The position numbers and the translations under genes were made by a program. Below the pieces are notes generated by a model. The model saw nothing but the letters and a program-made list of their open reading frames with translations. It ran no database searches and was not told the origin of the DNA. A stretch of 64,000 nt of DNA from Gloeocapsopsis dulcis (GTDB lineage Bacteria > Cyanobacteriota > Cyanobacteriia > Cyanobacteriales > Chroococcidiopsidaceae), in contig NZ_CP119968.1 in NCBI RefSeq assembly GCF_032163395.1, positions 915,501 to 979,500 on the forward strand, written 5' to 3'. Below, piece after piece: positions 18,421 to 26,379 of this stretch (position 1 is its first letter; each line of letters starts with the position of its first letter).

Positions 18421-20011
18421 GTAGCGTCCAACGTTGGGTACTTCCTAACTGCTGTGCTGCTGAAAGTTGGAGATTTTTAAGTGTTGGGGGATCGAGAAGA
18501 AGATAGGATAGCGAATTGTGTTGCCATTGACGCTGAAGTTCGTCAGGAGTAGCAGTAATAATTTGGCGATCGCTATAAAAATTTAGCGAAGGACGAGCGT
18601 AAGGAAAAGATGTATAAATGATCTGTCCTGGGGGTGTAGACTTTTGAATCATTGCAGCAACAGGTTTTACAGGATAAGCTTCGGCAAGTTCCCAAACCCA
18701 GTGGTGCGAAGTCATAAATAACACAAGCGAGACATACATTCCCCAAATTAAAATTATCAAGAACTGGCGATCGCCTCGTCTAGCTAAAATATTTGCCAAA
18801 ATCATTGTGCCTGCAACTGCAGCTAAAATCATTTGTAATGCAACATCCTGTGCAGGACTCCAAGGGCTAAAGTAGAAACTACCAAGAGTGGCTCCTACGG
18901 CAAGTAGCCCCAAGCACACAACGACTGGGCGCGGATATGAGGCATCAGATGTATGCCAGTAATCAGCTAACTGTGCTCCCACAGCTAAAGAAATAGCTGG
19001 ATATAGTGGCAAAACATACCAAGGAAGCTTGGTTTGCATTACAGAAATTGCGATCAAATAAAAGCCAATCCACACAAGGATGAGTTTTGCCCAACTCCAG
19101 TTGCGGTTTTCCCATGCTTTACGTAAACCCTGGGGCAAAAAAAGCAACCAAGGCAAGCTGTACTTTAATATCTCCAATAAATAATACCAAGGTGGTCCGG
19201 CATGATTTTCTACACTTGTCCAAACACGACTCAAGGATTGAGCCATAATTCCTGTATGAGTGAAAGTGTTGCCGTATTCCAGCCATTGAGATAAGTACCA
19301 CCAAGTTACAGGCGCAGCACCAATAAAAACACCTACGCATAAGTAAGGACTCGTCAGTAATCGTGGCGTATCCCACAACAAAAATAACAGCGCGATCGCC
19401 AGCAGCAATAATCCAATAATTCCTTTAGTCAGACAAACTAAGGCAAATCCAATACCAACACCCAAGCAATAACGTAAATTGCGACGCGATCGTAATACAC
19501 ACAACATCATCAACAGAAAGAAACACACTACCGCCCCATCCAACATTGCTAATCGCCCATGACGCACCATTGGTAGCAGTGTGAGATATACCAATGCAGA
19601 AAAAATTGCCGGCGATCTCCTGGGGAAAACTTCCCGCCCGATACAGTACAATAGAGGCACAGAAATCGCACTCAGCATCGCTCCTGGCAAACGTGATGTC
19701 CACTCATTAACCCCGCCAAGTGAGTACGCCTCAGCTATCAATAAATGCATGAGTGGTGGCTTATTTAGATAAGGTGTGCCTCCTAGCGTAGGATGCAGCC
19801 AACGCCATGAATTCGCAGGCGCACGCCAAATTTCGCGGGCAACTTGGGCGACAGTTCCTTCATCCCAATCGCGTAGTGCTAATCCTCCCAAATTAATACT
19901 GTAAACTAGCACTGCAGCTAACAATAAAGCTAAAATCCATAACCAATCAACCTTGCTATTGCGTCGGTAATCAAACTTTTTTGCAAAATCCCAATGAAAG
20001 CGATCGCGCAT
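18401..20011 (-). CDS. GT39-family (PMT/ArnT-like) membrane glycosyltransferase
   Basis: 536 residues, about twelve membrane helices. The first loop carries the acidic catalytic pair after the first helix (LRDWDEGTVAQVAREIWRAP), and the next loop PYLNKPPLMHLLIAEAYSLG contains the conserved KPP motif; SRLPGAMLSAISVPLLYCIG follows. These match ArnT/PMT enzymes, which use polyprenyl-phosphate sugars on the outer face of the membrane. The acceptor (lipid, protein or polysaccharide) cannot be told. Single gene, long upstream spacer. Confidence 0.88.
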   Translation of the reverse strand: MRDRFHWDFAKKFDYRRNSKVDWLWILALLLAAVLVYSINLGGLALRDWDEGTVAQVAREIWRAPANSWRWLHPTLGGTPYLNKPPLMHLLIAEAYSLGGVNEWTSRLPGAMLSAISVPLLYCIGREVFPRRSPAIFSALVYLTLLPMVRHGRLAMLDGAVVCFFLLMMLCVLRSRRNLRYCLGVGIGFALVCLTKGIIGLLLLAIALLFLLWDTPRLLTSPYLCVGVFIGAAPVTWWYLSQWLEYGNTFTHTGIMAQSLSRVWTSVENHAGPPWYYLLEILKYSLPWLLFLPQGLRKAWENRNWSWAKLILVWIGFYLIAISVMQTKLPWYVLPLYPAISLAVGAQLADYWHTSDASYPRPVVVCLGLLAVGATLGSFYFSPWSPAQDVALQMILAAVAGTMILANILARRGDRQFLIILIWGMYVSLVLFMTSHHWVWELAEAYPVKPVAAMIQKSTPPGQIIYTSFPYARPSLNFYSDRQIITATPDELQRQWQHNSLSYLLLDPPTLKNLQLSAAQQLGSTQRWTLLRRGEG

Positions 20012-20375
20012 ATTTTGGACGAGTTAATATTCTGATTTCCAAGTCTAGCTTCAACTAAAGATTGATAGTTAGTTTACTTATTTTTCTTCTACTACTTATT
20101 AAAATCTGCTACGAAGCATTGGAGCGTTGTGTCAGGAACTTTGCTCTAATTTCCTAAACGTGGGTCTGAGCGATCGCGCGTCCTCTGATCCCTTCCCGAG
20201 ACAAATTCTCTAAAAAATAACTATAAATTCAATTTTATGAGAATCTTCTTACATTTTTTACGATTAGCTCACAAAAGCTCTTGATTTATCAATTTTATTC
20301 AAAGATTTACTCAAAGGTATAGCATTTTAGGAATAATTACTTAGGCTAAACTACGTAAGTATTTTTTCTAGGTAT
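20012..20375. other. Spacer without recognised content
   Basis: 364 bp between divergent GT39 and PhyH-like genes. AT-rich; one HIP1 site at about 20171; no coding frame or hairpin of note. Confidence 0.5.
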
Positions 20376-21299
20376 ATGCTACTGATAAACGATAAACTCA
20401 GGTACAGCCGTAGCAGGCTGCGACATTTGTTGGTAAGGATTAGTCTTAAAGTAAAACCTTACTATACATATTCCGTTCAAAATCCGAAGTGGTTATTGAT
20501 GTTTGTGTTCTCGCGATTTCAAATAATTCGTTCTCGCATCGACATTTTTTATCCAAAAACAGAACTTGAGCAATATTCAGAAGTCTCTATATTTGAAAAT
20601 CTTGATGTAGAAAATATCATCCAATCGTTACAAGAGGATGGCTTATACTTAGGTATTCAACTTCCGCAAACGATTGTAGAGGAGATTTTAGAATTTACAG
20701 AGCGCGAGCAGTGTTATGCCAATCTCAATCCACAACTGATGTTTCATGTCAATAGTAAAGAATCTTGGCAAGAAAAGTACGGTTCTCTTGTGGTTAGTGA
20801 CTATGTAGATCCTGAGAGAAATTGTCGCGCAATCGAGAAGATTATTCAAGATCCTAAGTTGCTCAAAATAGCAGCTACTTACTTAAATGCAAAACCTGTG
20901 TTTACAGGTTCGCGGTTGTGGTGGAGTTTTGCAACAAATGCTAATTTCCAAGAAAGACTAAATTTTGCCCAAGAATTATTTCATTACGATCCAACTGATT
21001 ATCGTTCGCTAAAATTCTTCTTTTACTTAACTAATGTGGGTTCTGGTAATGGACCTCATGTTTGCGTCCGTGGAAGTCACAAAAACAAAAAGATTTCTCA
21101 TCAATTGACTTTGTTTATTGGTCGTAGCGATCGCGATATTAGTCAATATTATCAGCAAAAAGATATATTAACGATCTGCGGAGATGTCGGTTTTGGTTTT
21201 GCCGAAGATCCTTTCTGTTTTCATAAAGGCACTCCACCTCAACAAGGCGATCGCCTCATGTTACAAATAGAATTTTGTCTAAATAACTATCATTTTTAA
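20376..21299 (+). CDS. Phytanoyl-CoA-dioxygenase-like Fe(II)/2-oxoglutarate oxygenase
   Basis: 307 residues. The iron triad is visible: H203-x-D205 (LFHYDPTDYRSLKFF) and H283 (FCFHKGTPPQQGDRLMLQIE), with Arg293 ten residues later as the expected 2-oxoglutarate ligand. The segment GNGPHVCVRGSHKNKK is typical of PhyH-type loops. The first 60 residues are basic and hydrophobic and have no assignment. The substrate is unknown; PhyH-like proteins hydroxylate lipids or secondary metabolites. Its stop overlaps the stop of the convergent LysR gene by three bases. Confidence 0.8.
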   Translation: MLLINDKLRYSRSRLRHLLVRISLKVKPYYTYSVQNPKWLLMFVFSRFQIIRSRIDIFYPKTELEQYSEVSIFENLDVENIIQSLQEDGLYLGIQLPQTIVEEILEFTEREQCYANLNPQLMFHVNSKESWQEKYGSLVVSDYVDPERNCRAIEKIIQDPKLLKIAATYLNAKPVFTGSRLWWSFATNANFQERLNFAQELFHYDPTDYRSLKFFFYLTNVGSGNGPHVCVRGSHKNKKISHQLTLFIGRSDRDISQYYQQKDILTICGDVGFGFAEDPFCFHKGTPPQQGDRLMLQIEFCLNNYHF

Positions 21300-22207
21300 A
21301 CTACAGCTTTCAAGATGAACTGCTCTGACTTCTTGAGAACATCTAAAAAGGCAAAAACTGCAGGAGTTTGTAGTGTATCTGCTAACACAGCTACACCAAT
21401 AACTCTTTCCAGAGGAGTTGGTAAAGTGCAGGCTTGTAAACCTCGCGGTACTGGTTCAGCGGCTAATCGTGGGAGAATTGCTGCACCTAAGCCTTGAGCA
21501 ACCATACTAACAATTGTAGAATCTTCTCTAACTTCATAGGCAACATTTAAAGGACAGTCAGAAAATTTTAGATGATTGCGAATTCTAATTGAGCAGGTAT
21601 TTGTGGAAGGAACAATTAAAGGATAAGCTGCTAACTGCTGCCAATTAATTTCTTGAGTGATATTTGGGGCAGTTGGAGGTAACAATACAATGTAATCATC
21701 GCGCAATAACTCCCAAGTTTCAAATTCATCACTAGCAGGAAGATAGGTGAAGCCAAGATCGGCATGACCTTCACGTAAATCTTGTTCTACATTGATGTAA
21801 TCGTAATGCTCCGTAATTGTGATTGCAATCTTAGGAAAGTTGCTGCGAAACTGGGCAATCACTGCTGGTAAGATGTGAGTCGCTACGCTCCGAAAACAGG
21901 CAATTCGTACTTGTCCGCCATGCAAACCTTTTTCGAGGTTTGCTTCTTTAGCCATGGTTTCGAGTAATTGTAGTACCTGACGTGCATGAGCAATAATACG
22001 TTCTCCTACAGGGGTAGGATGCGCACCATAACGCCCACGCGCCAGTAAGACTACGCCTAAATCTTCTTCTAAAGCAGCGATCGCATGACTCACCGCTGAC
22101 TGCGATATCTCCAAGTGCAACGCAGCCGTACTGAAGTTTCCCTGTTCTGCAACTGCGACTAATGCCCGCAACTGCGAAAGCTTGATTTTACTAGTAATGT
22201 CACTCAT
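21296..22207 (-). CDS. LysR family transcriptional regulator
   Basis: 303 residues. Winged helix KLSQLRALVAVAEQGNFSTA and ISQSAVSHAIAALEEDLGVV, then a full effector-binding domain (GGQVRIACFRSVATHILPAV; LREGHADLGFTYLPASDEFE). It is divergent from the two small genes at 22461 and 22775. The region between has a perfect 8-bp inverted repeat (ATATGAAT-TTT-ATTCATAT at 22343), and an equivalent palindrome stands before the amidohydrolase gene at 23081. The protein is the obvious candidate to bind both, but this is inference. Confidence 0.93.
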   Translation of the reverse strand: MSDITSKIKLSQLRALVAVAEQGNFSTAALHLEISQSAVSHAIAALEEDLGVVLLARGRYGAHPTPVGERIIAHARQVLQLLETMAKEANLEKGLHGGQVRIACFRSVATHILPAVIAQFRSNFPKIAITITEHYDYINVEQDLREGHADLGFTYLPASDEFETWELLRDDYIVLLPPTAPNITQEINWQQLAAYPLIVPSTNTCSIRIRNHLKFSDCPLNVAYEVREDSTIVSMVAQGLGAAILPRLAAEPVPRGLQACTLPTPLERVIGVAVLADTLQTPAVFAFLDVLKKSEQFILKAVV

Positions 22208-22342
22208 AGAACGTTAAAAGCAATTAGCTGTTAGTAATTAGCTGTTAGCTAAACCGTACAGATGAAGCTGAGGGCTTGAATCTATCAAGTAGTCAGATAG
22301 CCGCTAATCACCAAGCGTTTCTTGGTCGTAATATCCCTTTGT

Positions 22343-22361
22343 ATATGAATTTTATTCATAT
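22343..22361. promoter_or_regulatory. Palindromic operator candidate 1
   Basis: ATATGAAT-TTT-ATTCATAT, perfect arms of 8 bp, between the divergent LysR and 93-residue genes. It shares its ATGAAT/ATTCAT core with 23049-23066. Confidence 0.6.
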
Positions 22362-22460
22362 GTTTTATGCATATTTTAATTGGATTGTCAAGAAAAACAT
22401 TGGTAAAGTGGATTGATTAAGAGAAGCAAACAAGGTGAGGTGAGGTCATAAAGATTTAGT

Positions 22461-22742
22461 ATGAAAAATTCGACTAGTGCCTTTGAGCGAGAAAAACTAG
22501 AATTTCTCTATCATCAACCAATAAAAAAAGCAAAATATACTAACGTTTTTGCACCCCTAAAAAGCATTTGGCAACAAGTAATCAACTATCTGAATGCAAA
22601 GCACGAGCTACAAGTTTGGCAGAGTTCAGATCGTGATGGTCATACATGGTGGAATGCTTACGATCCTATAACAGGTCGTACTACAAAACGTAACTCAGAA
22701 ACCGAGATGCGTGCTTGGATTGAAGAGCGATATTACTACTAA
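22461..22742 (+). CDS. Small conserved cyanobacterial protein, function unknown
   Basis: 93 residues, soluble. It reads as an alpha/beta protein with a basic N-terminal half (LKSIWQQVINYLNAKHELQV) and an aromatic C-terminal half (WQSSDRDGHTWWNAYDPITG; MRAWIEERYYY). I do not recognise a domain. It is followed after 32 bp by a 51-residue gene sharing a PLxSxW segment (PLKSIWQQ versus PLISFWKF), so the two may interact or be related. The pair ends in a strong terminator and is preceded by a palindromic operator candidate, and thus forms its own small operon. Confidence 0.7.
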   Translation: MKNSTSAFEREKLEFLYHQPIKKAKYTNVFAPLKSIWQQVINYLNAKHELQVWQSSDRDGHTWWNAYDPITGRTTKRNSETEMRAWIEERYYY

Positions 22743-22774
22743 CTGAGTTTAATTATTAAATAGGAGGAATAATA

Positions 22775-22930
22775 ATGATTTTCTCTCATCGCAATCAAGA
22801 ATCTATCCTAGTCAATCAAACTAGCAACAAGCAAAAATCTTTTCATCTGTTGTTGCGTCCGCTAATTAGTTTCTGGAAGTTTAGCTGTTACTATGCAGAC
22901 TACAAAGCACGCATTTGGGATCTCAAGTAA
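22775..22930 (+). CDS. 51-residue small protein, function unknown
   Basis: This short gene has an ATG at 22775 preceded by AGGAGG at the ideal distance and a TAA at 22928. The product starts MIFSHRNQESILVNQ and ends FWKFSCYYADYKARIWDLK. It is basic and aromatic and has no membrane helix. The perfect ribosome site, the position between a small gene and a strong terminator, and the shared PLxSxW segment with the upstream product make it convincing as a real gene. No function is known. Confidence 0.75.
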   Translation: MIFSHRNQESILVNQTSNKQKSFHLLLRPLISFWKFSCYYADYKARIWDLK

Positions 22931-22946
22931 GCCCTTAACACAACTC

Positions 22947-22976
22947 ATCCCCAGTCCGCCCTGGGGATTTTTCTTT
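22947..22976 (+). terminator. Rho-independent terminator of the small-gene operon
   Basis: ATCCCCAG (22947-22954), loop TCCGCC, CTGGGGAT (22961-22968), then a T-rich tract TTTTCTTTG. Perfect 8-bp stem. Confidence 0.9.
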
Positions 22977-23048
22977 GCAGTGCATTGCAACTTGTTACCG
23001 TCGTTACATTTGTTTACCTCAATTCAAGGGAAAATAAGAACTTCGTAG

Positions 23049-23066
23049 TATGAATACACATTCATA
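23049..23066. promoter_or_regulatory. Palindromic operator candidate 2
   Basis: TATGAAT-ACAC-ATTCATA, perfect 7-bp arms, 14 bases before the ATG of the amidohydrolase-like gene. Same core as 22343-22361. Its position next to the start suggests repression. Confidence 0.55.
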
Positions 23067-23080
23067 ATTTGGGGTAGTAA

Positions 23081-23896
23081 ATGACGTCAAGTAGCTGGGT
23101 ATTAACTGAGGGAGATGGACCTGTTGTCGCTGTCGCGTTGCATGATGGTCATGATATCCGCGAAGAAGTCGCCCCGTTACTCAGCGTCACCGAAGCGGAT
23201 CGCTGGCGCGAAGAAGATCCCTATACCGCACATTGGACAAAGATTGGCGATACCAGAATTATTGCACAGCGATCGCGTTTTGAATTTGACCTGAATCGCC
23301 GCCGCGATCGAGCTGTCTATATTAAACCTGAAGATGCATGGGGATTAAAAGTTTGGCAAAATAGACCACCCCGTGCTATTATTGAGCGTTCTTTGGCAGA
23401 ACATGACGCCTTTTATGCAATGTTGGAAGGAGTCTTGAGCAATATTGAACGTCGCCATAGCCGCTTTATTGTATTCGAGTTACATACTTACAACCACTTG
23501 CGTTTTGGTCACTCATTACCCGCTGATCCGCGATACAATCCTGAAATCAACATTGGGACAGGAACACTCAATCGTCAACGGTGGGCACCTGTCATCGACC
23601 GTTTTACAAAGGATTTGCAAGCTTTCAACTTTCTAGGTAGACATTTAGATGTCCGCGAAAATATCAACTTTTCTGGTGGTTACTTCCCTCGCTGGGTACA
23701 TCAAACATTTCCTGACTCAGCGTGTGTTTTATCAATTGAAGTTAAGAAGTTTTTTATGAACGAATGGACTAATGAAGTAGACATTGTGCAGTTAGATGCG
23801 ATTCGTCAAGCACTGCAATCGACTGTCCCAGGTTTACTAGAAGCTTTAAATCAAGTCGATGCAGGTATTACCAGCAGCGCGTATCAATTAGCTTAA
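23081..23896 (+). CDS. N-formylglutamate amidohydrolase family protein
   Basis: 271 residues. The family zinc site is indicated by VALHDGHDIREE near the start and by FIVFELHTYNHLRFG, with RFEFDLNRRRDRAVY between them, a recognised FGase motif. Members hydrolyse N-formyl-L-glutamate in histidine degradation, but many homologues outside hut clusters act on other acyl or peptide bonds. No hut gene is present here; instead a GCS2-type carboxylate-amine ligase follows 300 bp downstream. The pairing suggests making and breaking of a glutamyl-type amide, which is inference. Confidence 0.82.
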   Translation: MTSSSWVLTEGDGPVVAVALHDGHDIREEVAPLLSVTEADRWREEDPYTAHWTKIGDTRIIAQRSRFEFDLNRRRDRAVYIKPEDAWGLKVWQNRPPRAIIERSLAEHDAFYAMLEGVLSNIERRHSRFIVFELHTYNHLRFGHSLPADPRYNPEINIGTGTLNRQRWAPVIDRFTKDLQAFNFLGRHLDVRENINFSGGYFPRWVHQTFPDSACVLSIEVKKFFMNEWTNEVDIVQLDAIRQALQSTVPGLLEALNQVDAGITSSAYQLA

Positions 23897-23987
23897 CTAA
23901 AAATATTGAGGTGTGAGGATTGAAGAGTAAAATTAAAATAGTACCACGCACATAAAACCGTGGAGACATTAAAGAGGGCTGACGAGA

Positions 23988-24176
23988 TGGGAAGTTATGA
24001 GTTATGAGTGTTGAGTTTAAGAGAGTTATGAGTTATGAGTTTAAGAAAGTTCTTCAATAATTCAAAACTCAAAATTCAAAACTCAAAACTTAAAATAATT
24101 GCCTCCGGCACGCTACGCTTTCCAAAACTCTTTAGAATTCAAAACTCAAAACTAATCACTCACCCCTCTACATTGG
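23988..24176 (+). repeat. Composite dispersed repeat, copy R3
   Basis: GAGTTATGAGTTTAAG and CAAAACTCAAAACTT runs, core GCCTCCGGCACGCTACGC (24101-24118), and ACTAATCACTCACCCCTC at the end. It fills most of the gap between the amidohydrolase and GCS2 genes. Confidence 0.75.
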
Positions 24177-24196
24177 CTTGCTTTGAGGTTTAAAGC

Positions 24197-25516
24197 ATGA
24201 GTGTAGAAGATCGGCGGATAGGGCTTGAGCAAGAGTTTTTTTTAGTAGATGAACAAGGTGTTATTTCGCAGCGCGGTGATGAATACTTACAGCATTGTCA
24301 AGAAGTAGCAACATCAGAAGGACGAAATCCTCAGCATTTTGCCCCTGAATGGGTAAAAAGCATGGTGGAAATTAACACACCGCCTGCATATAGTGTGACA
24401 GAGTTAGCAACTGAGTATTTAAGCAATCTCAAGGTAGCACTCAAGGTAGCTAAGGAAATGAGTCTCAGGCTTTACCCTTTATCTACCTATCCGTTACACG
24501 TTATGCCGACAATTCGTAACAAGCCGTGGTATCACATTCAAGTCCGCACCGTAGGCTTTGATCGCTTTATGCACGCGGCGCGGTGTACGGGAACGCACAT
24601 TCATTTAGATCTCCCTGAAGGAATTATTGACCGACGTGTAGGCGTATCTTACAACTCTACACCAGAGGCACGCGCAGAACTGCTCAATATCTACAATTTA
24701 GCAACAGCTTTAGACCCATCACTGATTGTCCTATCGCGTGCGTGTCCTTTCTACGAAGGACGAGTGATGAAGTTTGCAGCCCATACCGTACGTTATCGCG
24801 GTAGTGAGGTTTTTGGCTGGGAAGGAGTGTATACCCATTTGCAATCTGTAGGTGGATTACAGCCTTATGCAGCAGACACTGAAGAATTAGTTGAGTTACA
24901 GTTTGCACGGTACTACTCTTGGTTATCAGCAATGGATAAAGCAGGAGTAGAGAGACGTTTATTTCAAGAAGCTGGGGGAAATCTGCTTAAGGCGGCGTGG
25001 AATCGCGTGCGACTTAACGGTATTGGTACAGTAGAAATGCGCGGTACAGATAGTAACTATCCCCAAGTCATTTTAGCGATCGCTACGCTACTTTATCACG
25101 CGGCGCATCGCGTACGAACTGAGCAATTGACAGTAAAACCAACTGATGGAGTACGCACATTTGAGTTGAATGGCAATATCCTTGCTGTACCCGATTTTCG
25201 CTATCTTGATGGTGATTTGCTCTATGCTGCTGTCACTGAGGGAGTTAAGAGTGCTGAGGTTGTTGCTTATTTAGATTCGATTCTTGATTTTGCTGTGCAA
25301 GAAGGTGGTGAAGGATCGCACTATCTAGAAACTTTGAGATCTTCGTTAGGGCAATATCAAACTACTGAAGCGGAAATTTTACAAGACTTTATCCCAACTA
25401 CTGAAGAAATCTCGCAAGAAGAGGGCTTACGTTTGGTACGTCAGTGTTGCGACAAGTTAGAACAGCAAGTTGCATTTCTAGAACAATCGCATTTCGAGAT
25501 GCTTATGGAGAATTAA
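24197..25516 (+). CDS. Glutamate-cysteine-ligase family (GCS2) carboxylate-amine ligase
   Basis: 439 residues. The start IGLEQEFFLVDEQGVISQRG carries the acidic metal ligands of the GCS2 fold. Further family blocks are EWVKSMVEINTPPAYSVTEL, TGTHIHLDLPEG and GIGTVEMRGTDSNYPQVILA. In cyanobacteria some GCS2 proteins are the true GshA; others have unknown substrates. It is the second gene after the amidohydrolase-like gene and is followed 3 bases later by a 65-residue gene. Whether it makes gamma-glutamylcysteine or another amide cannot be decided here. Confidence 0.85.
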   Translation: MSVEDRRIGLEQEFFLVDEQGVISQRGDEYLQHCQEVATSEGRNPQHFAPEWVKSMVEINTPPAYSVTELATEYLSNLKVALKVAKEMSLRLYPLSTYPLHVMPTIRNKPWYHIQVRTVGFDRFMHAARCTGTHIHLDLPEGIIDRRVGVSYNSTPEARAELLNIYNLATALDPSLIVLSRACPFYEGRVMKFAAHTVRYRGSEVFGWEGVYTHLQSVGGLQPYAADTEELVELQFARYYSWLSAMDKAGVERRLFQEAGGNLLKAAWNRVRLNGIGTVEMRGTDSNYPQVILAIATLLYHAAHRVRTEQLTVKPTDGVRTFELNGNILAVPDFRYLDGDLLYAAVTEGVKSAEVVAYLDSILDFAVQEGGEGSHYLETLRSSLGQYQTTEAEILQDFIPTTEEISQEEGLRLVRQCCDKLEQQVAFLEQSHFEMLMEN

Positions 25517-25519
25517 AAC

Positions 25520-25717
25520 GTGTGGGAAGATGAAATCATTGAAGAACTGCATCGGATTCGTGAAGAACACGCAAAGTCATTTGCTTACGACTTAGATGCC
25601 ATGCTTGCCGATTGGCAAAAGAAACAAGCTGCAAGCGATCGCCAAATTGTCACATTGTCTCCACAACAACACAGCAAAGCACTGGAGCAAACGAATAAAA
25701 GTCACGCTTCCAATTGA
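25520..25717 (+). CDS. Small acidic protein of the IREEHA...YDLDAM type, function unknown
   Basis: 65 residues with a GTG start three bases after the GCS2 stop, so probably translated with it. The segment WEDEIIEELHRIREEHAKSF then AYDLDAMLADWQKKQ is a pattern I have seen in many short cyanobacterial proteins of unknown function, often treated as antitoxin-like. No toxin gene adjoins it here. It is predicted to be almost entirely helical. Confidence 0.65.
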   Translation: MWEDEIIEELHRIREEHAKSFAYDLDAMLADWQKKQAASDRQIVTLSPQQHSKALEQTNKSHASN

Positions 25718-25838
25718 GATATAATCTTCTGGAAATCAGAATTAAGCGAGTTTTGGTGTTTTTGGCTAATTATTGCAGCATAAACATAAAAAACAAGTTT
25801 TTTGTCTGCCATGTTTGGTATAAAAAGGGTAGAGTGTA

Positions 25839-26237
25839 ATGCTAGTGCGATTGATTGCGATCGCTTTATTCGTGTTGCTCACAGCTTGTAGTGGTGGAGT
25901 CGAACCAAGTAATAAACTTGTACAACAGGCGATCGCACTTCAGCTAGAACAAACACAACAGCAACTAAGTCAACAACTCGGTGTCCATCTTCAAGGAATA
26001 GAAGTCGAACACGTCGCGGTTACGCAGCGCGAACTATTACAAATTCACAGCTTGCCTGTTTCTCATGTTCGTGGCACCTACAATCTGACGCTCAAATTAC
26101 CACGCAAAGTCACTCAAAAGCAAAATTCCTTTGATGTCTACTTGCAACGTCAGCAAGAAGGTAAAACATGGCGGCTTTTGATTCCGCAAGCAGGAAAAGA
26201 TAAATCAATAACGTGGTTGAGTTATTTAATTCGATAA
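25839..26237 (+). CDS. Small lipoprotein, function unknown
   Basis: 132 residues. A short signal sequence ends in a lipobox (LLTAC at residues 13 to 17 approximately), so the protein should be lipid-anchored after cleavage before the cysteine. The mature part starts with a Gln-rich helix (AIALQLEQTQQQLSQQLGVH) and continues with alternating strands ending TWRLLIPQAGKDKSITWLSY. No domain recognised. The HIP1 site at its 5' end shows it belongs to the native chromosome. Confidence 0.75.
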   Translation: MLVRLIAIALFVLLTACSGGVEPSNKLVQQAIALQLEQTQQQLSQQLGVHLQGIEVEHVAVTQRELLQIHSLPVSHVRGTYNLTLKLPRKVTQKQNSFDVYLQRQQEGKTWRLLIPQAGKDKSITWLSYLIR

Positions 26238-26351
26238 TAGTTAAGTAGGTTGGTGGTAATGGGTAATTGGTAAGATTGACCGAAAATAATGGGATACAAT
26301 CCTCCCCCTTCCAAGGGGACTTTTTATTTCTGGTTTGATGTTATCATAGAA

Positions 26352-26378
26352 TTTGATACCACATAGTCTAGTATCAAA
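26352..26378 (+). repeat. Hairpin at the left end of the TnpB element
   Basis: TTTGATAC (26352-26359) and GTATCAAA (26371-26378) form a perfect 8-bp stem immediately before the GTG start of tnpB. A second hairpin CCCCTT-CC-AAGGGG lies just upstream near 26306. Subterminal hairpins are characteristic of IS200/IS605 ends. Confidence 0.55.
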
Positions 26379-26379
26379 G

